A stretch of DNA of 11,918 bases from the NCBI GenBank assembly GCA_025935515.1, contig JAICVC010000055.1, positions 1-11,918 on the forward strand, in the 5' to 3' direction. Source of the stretch: Sphingomonas sp. Lineage in GTDB: Bacteria > Pseudomonadota > Alphaproteobacteria > Sphingomonadales > Sphingomonadaceae. Below the pieces are notes generated by a model. It was not told where the DNA came from. It saw only the letters and a list, made by a program, of their open reading frames with translations, and did no database searches. Positions within the stretch are counted from its first letter, which is position 1, and every line of letters begins with the position of its first letter. The translations under genes were made by a program, and so were the position numbers. Shown piece after piece: positions 6,028 through 11,770 of this stretch.

Positions 6028-7070
6028 TATTTCGACGTTGCTCCCTGATCGAACAGACCGGCCTGGCTCCCCTGCGGCGCGGACAGGCCCAAATGGGCAT
6101 AGCCGCGGCCGTTGAGGCAGCGCCCGCGTGCGGTGCGGGCGATGAGGCCAAGCTGAATGAGGAACGGCTCGATCACGTCCTCGATCGTGTCGCGGGGCTC
6201 GGAAAGCCCGGCGGCGAGCGTCTCCACGCCGACCGGGCCGCCGCCGTAGAGATCGGCGATCATGGTCAGGTAACGCCGGTCCATCGCGTCGAGGCCGAGC
6301 GCGTCGATCTCCAGCCGTGACAGCGCCTTGTCGGCGACTTGCGCCTCGACCGTGTCCGATCCCGCCGCATGGGCGAAGTCGCGCACCCGGCGCAGCAGCC
6401 GGCCGGCGATGCGGGGAGTCCCGCGCGAGCGGCGGGCGATCTCCTGCGCGCCGTCGGCGGTGAGGTCGACGTTGAGCAATCGCGCGGCGCGGCGGACGAC
6501 CTGCTCGAGCTCCTCGACGGTGTAGAAATTGAGGCGGACGGGAATCCCGAAGCGGTCGCGCAGCGGCGTCGTCAGCAGGCCCTGCCGGGTGGTCGCGCCG
6601 ATCAGCGTGAAGCGCGGCAGATCGATCCGGACCGAGCGTGCCGACGGGCCTTCGCCGATCATCAGGTCGAGCGCGCGGTCCTCCATCGCCGGGTAGAGCA
6701 CCTCCTCGACCGCGGGATTGAGGCGGTGGATCTCGTCGATGAACAGGACGTCGCCGTCCTCGAGGTTGGTGAGCAAGGCCGCGAGGTCGCCCGACTTGGC
6801 GATCACCGGCCCGGAGGTCGCGCGGAAGCCGACGCCCATCTCGCGCGCGAGGATCCCGGCAAGCGTGGTCTTGCCGAGGCCGGGCGGACCGTGGAGCAGC
6901 ACGTGGTCGAGCGCCTCGCCGCGGCTTTTCGCAGCGCTGACGAACACGCGGAGGTTCTCGCGCGCCGCCTGCTGGCCGATGAACTCGTCGAGGCTCTTCG
7001 GGCGCAGCGCCGCGTCGGCGTCTTCGCTGGTCCGCTCGGGCGTGGTGATGCGGGCGGGATCGGTGGCCAC
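6027..7070 (-). CDS. ruvB: Holliday junction branch migration ATPase RuvB
   Basis: AAA+ motor that, with RuvA, drives branch migration of Holliday junctions in recombinational repair. The 347-residue protein is full length. Walker A GPPGLGKT (61-68), Walker B DVLFIDEIH (107-115), sensor-1 GATTR (158-162), arginine finger in RDRFG (171-175), and a C-terminal winged-helix domain ending in a long tail are all present. The start is a GTG at 7070-7068 without a clear Shine-Dalgarno sequence, giving MATDPARITTPER, a plausible N-terminus before the conserved LRPKSLDEFIGQ (22-32). Unlike the usual ruvCAB order, ruvB is separated from ruvA by two same-strand genes and a gene on the opposite strand. 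It heads its own transcription unit with the DUF3089 gene, and its promoter should lie in the 65-bp divergent gap. Confidence 0.98.
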   Translation of the reverse strand: MATDPARITTPERTSEDADAALRPKSLDEFIGQQAARENLRVFVSAAKSRGEALDHVLLHGPPGLGKTTLAGILAREMGVGFRATSGPVIAKSGDLAALLTNLEDGDVLFIDEIHRLNPAVEEVLYPAMEDRALDLMIGEGPSARSVRIDLPRFTLIGATTRQGLLTTPLRDRFGIPVRLNFYTVEELEQVVRRAARLLNVDLTADGAQEIARRSRGTPRIAGRLLRRVRDFAHAAGSDTVEAQVADKALSRLEIDALGLDAMDRRYLTMIADLYGGGPVGVETLAAGLSEPRDTIEDVIEPFLIQLGLIARTARGRCLNGRGYAHLGLSAPQGSQAGLFDQGATSK

Positions 7071-7135
7071 GAACCGTTGATTCGCAGATGGATCGGCTTA
7101 CGACAAGCAGTGAACCTTGTCTGGCGGGGGGCTCC

Positions 7136-8260
7136 ATGCAGATCGATCGGCGGACCTTGATTGCGGGCGGGATGGCGGCCCTCGCGGCAGGGCCGGCATT
7201 GGCCCAGCGGCGGCTGGCCGGGCCGGGCTGGTTCGACCGCGCGATCATCATCGACGCGCTCGGGGGTGTCTCGGATCCTTATTCACCGGACGACCAGCTG
7301 CGGCTCAGCGACCGGGCATGGTCCGAAATGACGGGTTCTGGAGTGACGATGCTGCGCGACACGGTGTTTCCGGTCGGCAACGTCGCCGATCCGTGGGGCG
7401 ACTATCAGAAGGACATCGCCACCAAGCGCAACGTCCTCAACGCCAACCCCGACCGGCTGCTGCTCGTCCGAAGCGCGGCCGACATCCTCAAGGCCAAGCG
7501 GGAGAAGAAGTTCGGCTGGCTGCTGGGCACCCAGGACTCGGTCATGGTCGGCCCGGAGCTCGACCGGCTGGCGCAGCTGAAGAAGGACGGAGTGATGACC
7601 GTCCAGCTGACCTACAACAACGGCAATCTCTCCGGCGACGGCTCGCTCGAGCCGCGCAACAACGGTCTGACCAAGCTCGGCAAGGCGACGATCGAGCGGA
7701 TCGAAGCCCAGAAGCTGCTGCTCGACCTTGCTCATGGGGGAGCGCGGACGATGGCCGAAGCGGCGGCCTTCGCCAAGCGCCCGCCGGTGATCAGCCATAC
7801 CGGCGCCCGGGCACTCATCGACCATCCGCGCAACACCAGCGATGAGACGATCAAGGCCGTTGCCGCCAAGGGCGGAGTCGTCGGAGTCTATTTCATGCCC
7901 TTCCTGACGCTCGACAGCCACCCAAAGGGCGGCGACCTCATCCGCCACATCGAGCACGTCGCCAATGTCGCCGGAGAGGACCATGTCGGCATCGGCACCG
8001 ACAACGGCGTGCTGCCGCAGCTGGTGAACGCCGAGACGACGCGCAAGCTCAACGAATGGGCGGCGCAGCGGATCAAAATGGGCATCGCCGCGCCTGGTGA
8101 GGGCCTCAACGTCTGGCCGATGGTCGCGGATTACAACAGCGTCGACCGCTATCGGCGCATCGCGGCGGACCTGCAGAAGCGCGGCTGGAGCGAGGGGCGC
8201 CTGGAGAAGCTGATGGGCGGCAATTTCCTGCGCGTTTATCGCGAGGCGTGGGGCGGCTGA
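7136..8260 (+). CDS. Tat-exported membrane dipeptidase (peptidase family M19)-like protein with incomplete metal site
   Basis: A 374-residue protein with a twin-arginine signal (MQIDRRTLIAGG, then a hydrophobic stretch to about residue 23), so probably periplasmic. The body follows the M19 renal-dipeptidase barrel. H200 (DLAHGG), H221 (ISHTGARAL) and D289 (GIGTDNG) match the family metal-binding and catalytic residues His198, His219 and Asp288. The N-terminal HxD zinc ligands are replaced (IIIDALGGVSD, 37-47), and the bridging Glu position reads GTQDS (131-135), with Gln133. The ATG at 7136 follows a GGGGGG stretch and puts the twin arginines at residues 5-6; an in-frame ATG at 7088 would bury them. 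It is divergent from ruvB. It may retain one metal or be a non-peptidase member. Family assignment is sure, activity is not. Confidence 0.88.
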   Translation: MQIDRRTLIAGGMAALAAGPALAQRRLAGPGWFDRAIIIDALGGVSDPYSPDDQLRLSDRAWSEMTGSGVTMLRDTVFPVGNVADPWGDYQKDIATKRNVLNANPDRLLLVRSAADILKAKREKKFGWLLGTQDSVMVGPELDRLAQLKKDGVMTVQLTYNNGNLSGDGSLEPRNNGLTKLGKATIERIEAQKLLLDLAHGGARTMAEAAAFAKRPPVISHTGARALIDHPRNTSDETIKAVAAKGGVVGVYFMPFLTLDSHPKGGDLIRHIEHVANVAGEDHVGIGTDNGVLPQLVNAETTRKLNEWAAQRIKMGIAAPGEGLNVWPMVADYNSVDRYRRIAADLQKRGWSEGRLEKLMGGNFLRVYREAWGG

Positions 8261-8265
8261 CGCTT

Positions 8266-8341
8266 CGTCATTGCGAGCGCAGCGAAGCAGTCCATAGGCG
8301 AACCTCGATTGCCTCGGCTCCTTCGGAGCCTCGCAATGACG
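8266..8341. repeat. Dispersed palindromic element with 12-bp perfect terminal inverted repeats
   Basis: The ends are CGTCATTGCGAG (8266-8277) and CTCGCAATGACG (8330-8341), perfect inverted repeats. Internally there is GCGAGCGCAGCGAAGC near the left end and a GGCTCC-TTC-GGAGCC hairpin (8316-8330) on the right. Elements beginning CGTCATTGCGAGCG.AGCGAAGC are widely dispersed in alphaproteobacterial and other genomes. It fills nearly all of the 83-bp gap between the convergent dipeptidase-like and GFA genes and may act as a bidirectional terminator (inference). Confidence 0.85.
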
Positions 8342-8343
8342 GC

Positions 8344-8754
8344 TTACCGGCTATGCTCGACGTCGCCCGTGATCTCGACCCAGCCGCATTTCCGCTCTTC
8401 CCAGACCGAGAATGACGGCGCGGCAAAGTAGGGATCGTCGAACGCACCCAGCGGAATTGCGATAAGACCGTTGAACTTGTCGTCGAACTTGCCGTCGATG
8501 TCGTAATAGACGTCGGATCCGCAGTCGGGGCAGAAGTGGAAGGTGGCCCGATTGCCGCTGTCGGCGACCTTGACGAAGGTCTTCGATTCCCCCTCGACCC
8601 GCACCCGATCCGACGGCCAGCGCGCCTGCACGGCGAACGCGCTGCCGGAGCGCTTCTTGCAGTTGAGGCAATGGCACGCCGACACGCGCACCGGCTTGCC
8701 GGTGACCGCGGCCTTGAGCTGGCCGCAGCGGCAGGAAGCGGCCCGCTCGGTCAC
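8344..8754 (-). CDS. GFA-family (CENP-V/GFA domain) zinc-binding protein
   Basis: A 136-residue protein with the GFA/Mss4-like fold signature: CxC (C8, C10 in CRCGQ), CHCLNC (27-32) and FCPDCGS (74-80), giving seven cysteines arranged as in glutathione-dependent formaldehyde-activating enzyme relatives. The family binds zinc; members bind glutathione adducts, but most, like this one, have no proven reaction. It is cytoplasmic, with no signal. The GTG start at 8754-8752 overlaps the L,D-transpeptidase stop by 4 nt (GTGA), with GGAG about 8 nt upstream, so it is the last gene of the yebC-ruvCA transcript. It ends 3 bp from a palindromic repeat that could stop transcription. Confidence 0.93.
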   Translation of the reverse strand: MTERAASCRCGQLKAAVTGKPVRVSACHCLNCKKRSGSAFAVQARWPSDRVRVEGESKTFVKVADSGNRATFHFCPDCGSDVYYDIDGKFDDKFNGLIAIPLGAFDDPYFAAPSFSVWEERKCGWVEITGDVEHSR

Positions 8755-9335
8755 GCGCGGATCTCCACCGGCGTACCGTCGGGCACCGCTTCGAACAGCC
8801 AGTCCATCTCCGGGTTGGTGACCGCGATGCAGCCCTCGGTCCAGTCCATCGTGCGGTGACGGCTGCCGATCCAGCTCCGATCGTCGGGCAGACCATGGAT
8901 CATGATGTCACCGCCGGCTTTCACGCCGCGGGCCGCTGCTTCGGCTATCTGTTCCGGCGTCGGATAATCGATCCGCAGGGAACGATGGTAGGCGCTCGCG
9001 GGGTTGTGGGCGCTGATCGTGTACAACCCTTCGGGGACTCGGCGATCGCCCGCTCGACGCTTGGGTTTGAGCCCGCCCTTGCCAAGTGCCACCCGAAATT
9101 CGCGGATGATTTGCCCCTGCCAGTAGACGGCCATCCAGTGCTCGGACTTGTCGACGACGATGCGGTCGACGGGGCCCGGCGGCGCTTGCTCGCACTGGCC
9201 GGTTCGATAATTCCAGGCATTTTCGGGCTTCGCAAGGCAGCGGTCGATCTTCGCGTAGACGCTGGACCGCGCGGCGTATCCGCCACCAAACGCAAAGGGC
9301 ACGATGAACAAGAAAGCGGCCGCCAAGCGTTTCAT
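8751..9335 (-). CDS. L,D-transpeptidase (YkuD domain) family protein
   Basis: A 194-residue exported protein. An N-terminal hydrophobic signal or anchor (MKRLAAAFLFIVPFAFGGGYAA) is followed by a YkuD catalytic domain at about 57-193. Substrate-loop GDRRVPEGLY is at 97-105, catalytic His147 in IMIHG, and the active-site motif DWTEGCIAVTN (164-174) contains Cys169. These enzymes form 3-3 peptidoglycan cross-links or attach proteins to peptidoglycan through a cysteine nucleophile; which reaction applies here is unknown. The EGCIAV variant of the usual SxGC(I/V)R motif is common in the short ErfK/YafK-like subgroup. The ATG overlaps the ruvA stop (ATGA) and its stop overlaps the GFA start, so it is translationally coupled on both sides. 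Confidence 0.93.
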   Translation of the reverse strand: MKRLAAAFLFIVPFAFGGGYAARSSVYAKIDRCLAKPENAWNYRTGQCEQAPPGPVDRIVVDKSEHWMAVYWQGQIIREFRVALGKGGLKPKRRAGDRRVPEGLYTISAHNPASAYHRSLRIDYPTPEQIAEAAARGVKAGGDIMIHGLPDDRSWIGSRHRTMDWTEGCIAVTNPEMDWLFEAVPDGTPVEIRA

Positions 9336-9922
9336 TTCGCCGCTTTCTTGAGCGCCAGGCGGACGAGCGCGTCGAGGGTCGCGTCGGGTCCGAGATCGTC
9401 CTGCGCCGCGTTGACGGCGGCGCTTGCCTCGGCCGGCTTGAAGCCGAGGTTGCCGAGCGCGGACAGCGCGTCGGCCGCTGCACCGCCGCGCGGGAGCGGC
9501 GCGCCTCCGCCGATCGCGGCGACGCCGAGCTTGCCCTGCAGCTCGTTGGCGATGCGGGCCGCAAGCTTGGGCCCAACGCCGTTGGCGCGGCCGATCATGG
9601 CCTTGTCCTCCTGCGCGACTGCGCGCGCGAGCTCGTCGGGCGACAGGACCGACAGGATCGCCAGCGCGAGCCGCCCGCCGACGCCCTGGACCGAGGTCAG
9701 CGCGCGGAAGGCGTCGCGCTCGACCGCCGAGCCGAAGCCGAACAGGGTCCATGCATCCTCGCGGACCTGCAGCTCGGTGAGGAGCAGGACTTCGCCGCCG
9801 GGGGGCCCGAGCGCGTCGAGCGTCCTAGCGCTGAGGTGCACGAGGTAGCCGACACCGGCGACGTCGATCACCGCGCTGTCGCTGCTGGTCTCGGCGAGGA
9901 TTCCGGTTAGGCGCGCGATCAT
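9332..9922 (-). CDS. ruvA: Holliday junction branch migration protein RuvA
   Basis: RuvA tetramers bind four-way DNA junctions and load RuvB hexamers. The 196 residues match the family. The N-terminal OB-fold begins MIARLTGILAE, with GVGYLVHLS at 23-31. Tandem helix-hairpin-helix motifs follow (SVQGVGGRLALAIL about 77-90, and ANGVGPKLAARIANEL about 113-128). After a glycine-rich linker comes the C-terminal RuvB-binding domain, with ALSALGNLGFKPAEA. The ATG at 9922-9920 is the family-standard start, but no convincing Shine-Dalgarno sequence precedes it. A palindromic repeat (9943-10019) occupies most of the 97-bp space between ruvC and ruvA. The gene is coupled to the downstream L,D-transpeptidase gene by a 4-nt overlap. 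Confidence 0.97.
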   Translation of the reverse strand: MIARLTGILAETSSDSAVIDVAGVGYLVHLSARTLDALGPPGGEVLLLTELQVREDAWTLFGFGSAVERDAFRALTSVQGVGGRLALAILSVLSPDELARAVAQEDKAMIGRANGVGPKLAARIANELQGKLGVAAIGGGAPLPRGGAAADALSALGNLGFKPAEASAAVNAAQDDLGPDATLDALVRLALKKAAK

Positions 9923-9942
9923 GACGAAGCGTACCGTATCCC

Positions 9943-10019
9943 TTCGTCATCCCCGCGCAAGCGGGGGTCCCGCTGCGTTGAAGAAGAAGCGGGATTCCCG
10001 CTTTCGCGCGAATGACGAA
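9943..10019. repeat. Dispersed palindromic repeat inside the ruvC-ruvA gap
   Basis: Outer inverted repeats TTCGTCAT (9943-9950) and ATGACGAA (10012-10019) enclose an inner CCCCGCGCAAGCGGGG hairpin and an AGCGGGATTCCCGCT hairpin. This is the common dispersed type whose translation yields strings such as RHSRESGNP and PRLRGDDE. It abuts the ruvC stop codon (10020-10022) exactly. Being inside an operon, it could form a structured intercistronic RNA that attenuates transcription or stabilises upstream mRNA. Confidence 0.85.
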
Positions 10020-10505
10020 TTAGGGAATGCGTCGCTGAGTCGCCAGATGATGGGCGTGGGTGATTGCAACGGCGAGCGCGTCGGCGGCATCGGGACCGGC
10101 GATCTTCACGCCCGGGAGCAGCCGTGAGACCATCGCGTGGACCTGCGCCTTGTCGGCGCTGCCGGTGCCGACGACCGCCTTCTTGACCAGCGCCGGCGAA
10201 TATTCGCCGACCTCGATCCCGGCGCGGGCGGCGCACATCAGCACGACTCCGCGCGCCTGGCCGAGCTTGAGCGTCGATTGCGGGTTCTTGTTGACGAACA
10301 CTTCCTCGACCGCGGCAGCAGCGGGTCGATGGTCGGCGAGTAGAGCTTCGAGCTGGTCGGCCAGGGCGGAGAGCCTGTGCGGAAGCGGCGACGACGCGTC
10401 GGTCTTGATCTGTCCGTTGGCGATATGGGCGAGACGGTTGCCCTCCGCCTCGATCAGGCCCCAGCCGGTCGTGCCCAGACCCGGATCGAGGCCGAGGATT
10501 TTCAA
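10020..10505 (-). CDS. ruvC: Crossover junction endodeoxyribonuclease RuvC
   Basis: Dimeric resolvase that cleaves Holliday junctions symmetrically. The 161-residue protein has the RNase H-like fold with all four acidic catalytic residues: D7 (ILGLDPGLGTTGWG), E67 (VEEVFVNKN), and D139 and D142 (PDAADALAVA). The family N-terminus MKILGLDPG requires the start to be the TTG at 10505-10503; no ATG or GTG is available there. The apparent Shine-Dalgarno sequence GGAGAGGGG lies inside the palindromic repeat at 10507-10542, and the TTG overlaps the DUF559 stop (TTGA). Translation of ruvC therefore probably depends on coupling to the DUF559 reading frame. Confidence 0.97.
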   Translation of the reverse strand: MKILGLDPGLGTTGWGLIEAEGNRLAHIANGQIKTDASSPLPHRLSALADQLEALLADHRPAAAAVEEVFVNKNPQSTLKLGQARGVVLMCAARAGIEVGEYSPALVKKAVVGTGSADKAQVHAMVSRLLPGVKIAGPDAADALAVAITHAHHLATQRRIP

Positions 10506-10900
10506 AGCCCCTCTCCTTTAGGGGAGGGGTTGGGGTGGGGCCAACTGTCGGGAGGGGAATGAAGCGTGCCGAGAATGACCACCAAGACACCCTCGAGATT
10601 CTGCATCACGTCGGTATTGGTGAAGCGAATGGTCTTGTAGCCTCTTGCGGCGAGAAGACTGTCCCTGCGGCGATCTCGCGCGGCGTCATGCGTCCAACCG
10701 TCGATCTCGACGATCAGGCCTTTCGCGGGACAGAGGAAATCGGCGACGAATGGCGGAATGGCGACCTGGCGCCGGAACTTGAACCCACCCAGTTGCGAAT
10801 TGCGCAAGAGTCGCCAGAGCCGAAGTTCCGGTTCGGTCGAACGATTGCGAAGTTCCCGGGCGCGCGGCTTCAGCTTGGCTTTGGCTTCGGACTGGCCCAC
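10502..10900 (-). CDS. DUF559 (very-short-patch-repair endonuclease-like) protein
   Basis: A 132-residue protein of the DUF559/COG2852 family, predicted to share the restriction-endonuclease-like fold with Vsr. The core runs from RARELRNRSTEPELRLWRLL (13-32) through FKFRRQVAIPPFVADFLC (40-57) and LIVEIDGWTHD (62-72) to GYKTIRFTNTDVMQNLEGVL (87-106). D54, E65 and D67 are the likely PD-(D/E)xK-type acidic residues. The biological role of the family is not established. The start is GTG at 10900-10898, with a G-rich Shine-Dalgarno-like stretch that belongs to the right-hand repeat. The C-terminal tail (PHPNPSPKGEGL, 121-132) is encoded almost wholly by the left-hand repeat. The gene sits between yebC and ruvC and looks like an acquired insertion. 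Confidence 0.92.
   Translation of the reverse strand: MGQSEAKAKLKPRARELRNRSTEPELRLWRLLRNSQLGGFKFRRQVAIPPFVADFLCPAKGLIVEIDGWTHDAARDRRRDSLLAARGYKTIRFTNTDVMQNLEGVLVVILGTLHSPPDSWPHPNPSPKGEGL
10507..10542 (-). repeat. Hairpin repeat, left copy, flanking the DUF559 gene
   Basis: On the minus strand it reads GGCCCCACCCC, AACCCCTCCCC, TAAAGGAGAGGGGC. The stem CCCCTCCCC / GGAGAGGGG around TAAA pairs at 8 of 9 positions. It encodes the tail of the DUF559 protein and carries the apparent ruvC ribosome-binding site. It is the inverse of the copy at 10905-10942. Confidence 0.85.
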
Positions 10901-10904
10901 GTCT

Positions 10905-10942
10905 GCCCCACCCCCTTGCCCCCTCCCCTAAAGGAGAGGGGG
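10905..10942 (+). repeat. Hairpin repeat, right copy, flanking the DUF559 gene
   Basis: On the plus strand it reads GCCCCACCCCC, TTGCCCCCTCCCC, TAAAGGAGAGGGGG: the same element as the left copy, in opposite orientation, with small differences in the middle. It lies 3 bp downstream of the yebC stop and 4 bp upstream of the DUF559 start, whose G-rich leader it supplies. The hairpin could weaken read-through from yebC, but there is no U-tract. Confidence 0.85.
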
Positions 10943-10945
10943 AAT

Positions 10946-11689
10946 TCAGGCCAGCCGCTCCAGCTCGTCGTCGGGGATATTCTCATTGCCCCAGACGGTC
11001 TGCACGTCGTCGTCGTCTTCGAGCGCTTCCATGAGATTTGCCAGCTTTTGCGCATCGTCTCCGCGGACCTCGACCTCGGTCGACGGCTTCCACGCGAGCC
11101 TGGCGCCTTCGCCCTCGCCGAGCATCGGCTCGAGCGCACGGGCGACTTCGTGGAGGCTTTCAATCGTCGTCCAAATGCGGTGTCCGCCCTCGTCGCTTTC
11201 GACATCTTCGGCGCCAGCCTCGATCGCGGCTTCGAGCACCTTGTCGGAATCGCCCGCGCCGGCGGGATATTCGATCAGCCCCAGGCGCGCGAAGCCGTGG
11301 CTGACGCTGCCGCCCGCTCCGAGGTTGCCGCCGTTCTTGGAGAAGATCGTGCGGACGTTGGTCGCGGTGCGGTTGCGGTTGTCGGTCAGCGCCTCGACGA
11401 TGATCGCGACGCCGCCGGGACCGAAGCCCTCGTAGCGGATTTCCTCGTAATTTTCGGCGTCGGCGCCGGCCGCCTTGTCGATCGAGCGCTGGATATTGTC
11501 CTTGGGCATCGACTGTGCGCGGGCGGCGATGACCGCGGCGCGGAGGCGCGCATTCGCTTCCGGGTCGGGAAGCCCCATCTTCGCGGCGACGGTGATTTCG
11601 CGGCTGAGCTTCGAGAAGAGAGCGGAGCGCTTCTTATCCTGCGCGCCCTTCCGGTACATGATGTTCTTATATTTGGAATGGCCGGCCAT
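10946..11689 (-). CDS. yebC: YebC/PmpR family (TACO1-like) protein
   Basis: A 247-residue cytoplasmic protein of the YebC/TACO1 family, annotated as transcriptional regulators and in some cases shown to aid translation of difficult sequences such as proline stretches. The N-terminus MAGHSKYKNIMYRKGAQDKK (1-20) is the family signature. It is followed by ARAQSMPKDNIQRSIDKAAG (about 56-75), YEGFGPGGVAIIVEALTDNRNRT and the FSKNGGNLGAGGSVSHGF block, and the acidic C-terminus is typical. The ATG at 11689-11687 is preceded by GAGGGG; an in-frame upstream extension is just the translated palindromic repeat. The gene opens the yebC-DUF559-ruvC-ruvA unit, a common alphaproteobacterial neighbourhood apart from the DUF559 gene. 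Confidence 0.97.
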   Translation of the reverse strand: MAGHSKYKNIMYRKGAQDKKRSALFSKLSREITVAAKMGLPDPEANARLRAAVIAARAQSMPKDNIQRSIDKAAGADAENYEEIRYEGFGPGGVAIIVEALTDNRNRTATNVRTIFSKNGGNLGAGGSVSHGFARLGLIEYPAGAGDSDKVLEAAIEAGAEDVESDEGGHRIWTTIESLHEVARALEPMLGEGEGARLAWKPSTEVEVRGDDAQKLANLMEALEDDDDVQTVWGNENIPDDELERLA

Positions 11690-11703
11690 TTGCCCCTCAT
11701 GTA

Positions 11704-11763
11704 CCCCGGCGAAGGCCGGGGTCCAGTCCAAGAAAGAGTCTGGGCTCCTGCCTTCGCAGGAGC
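11704..11763 (-). repeat. Paired-hairpin palindromic repeat, copy B
   Basis: Read on the minus strand, this is the same unit as 1889-1950: an 18-nt hairpin CTCCTGCGAAGGCAGGAG (11745-11762), a 23-base spacer, and CCCCGGCCTTCGCCGGGG (11704-11721). The two hairpins are identical to copy A. The spacers differ by a 2-base indel and about three substitutions. It fills the gap between the GapR stop and the yebC leader and may terminate or attenuate transcription from gapR. Confidence 0.85.
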
Positions 11764-11770
11764 ACGGCCT

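Noticed and set aside
6339..7160. 273-codon plus-strand frame antisense to ruvB
   Set aside because: It is a shadow of ruvB, with no recognisable domain and no ribosome-binding site.
6028..7251. Upstream extension of the DUF3089 frame, which would give a 794-residue protein
   Set aside because: The extension is an alternative-frame reading of ruvB and is arginine-rich without motifs. A signal peptide begins exactly at the ATG at 6027, which overlaps the ruvB stop.
8261..8343. Possible CRISPR or IS remnant because of the perfect inverted ends
   Set aside because: There is a single copy with no spacer series and no transposase frame. It fits a short dispersed palindromic element.
9919..10590. 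223-codon minus-strand frame spanning ruvC and the ruvC-ruvA gap
   Set aside because: It is out of frame with ruvC, and its end is simply a translated palindromic repeat (RHSRESGNP... and PRLRGDDE).
10501..10948. TTCA on both sides of the DUF559 unit as a target-site duplication
   Set aside because: Both copies are part of stop codons (TGA on the minus strand), and four bases are too few to be meaningful without an empty site for comparison.
11690..11731. N-terminal extension of YebC beginning MDWTPAFAGVHEG
   Set aside because: This is the translated paired-hairpin repeat. The family N-terminus MAGHSKYKN and a good Shine-Dalgarno sequence mark the start at 11689.
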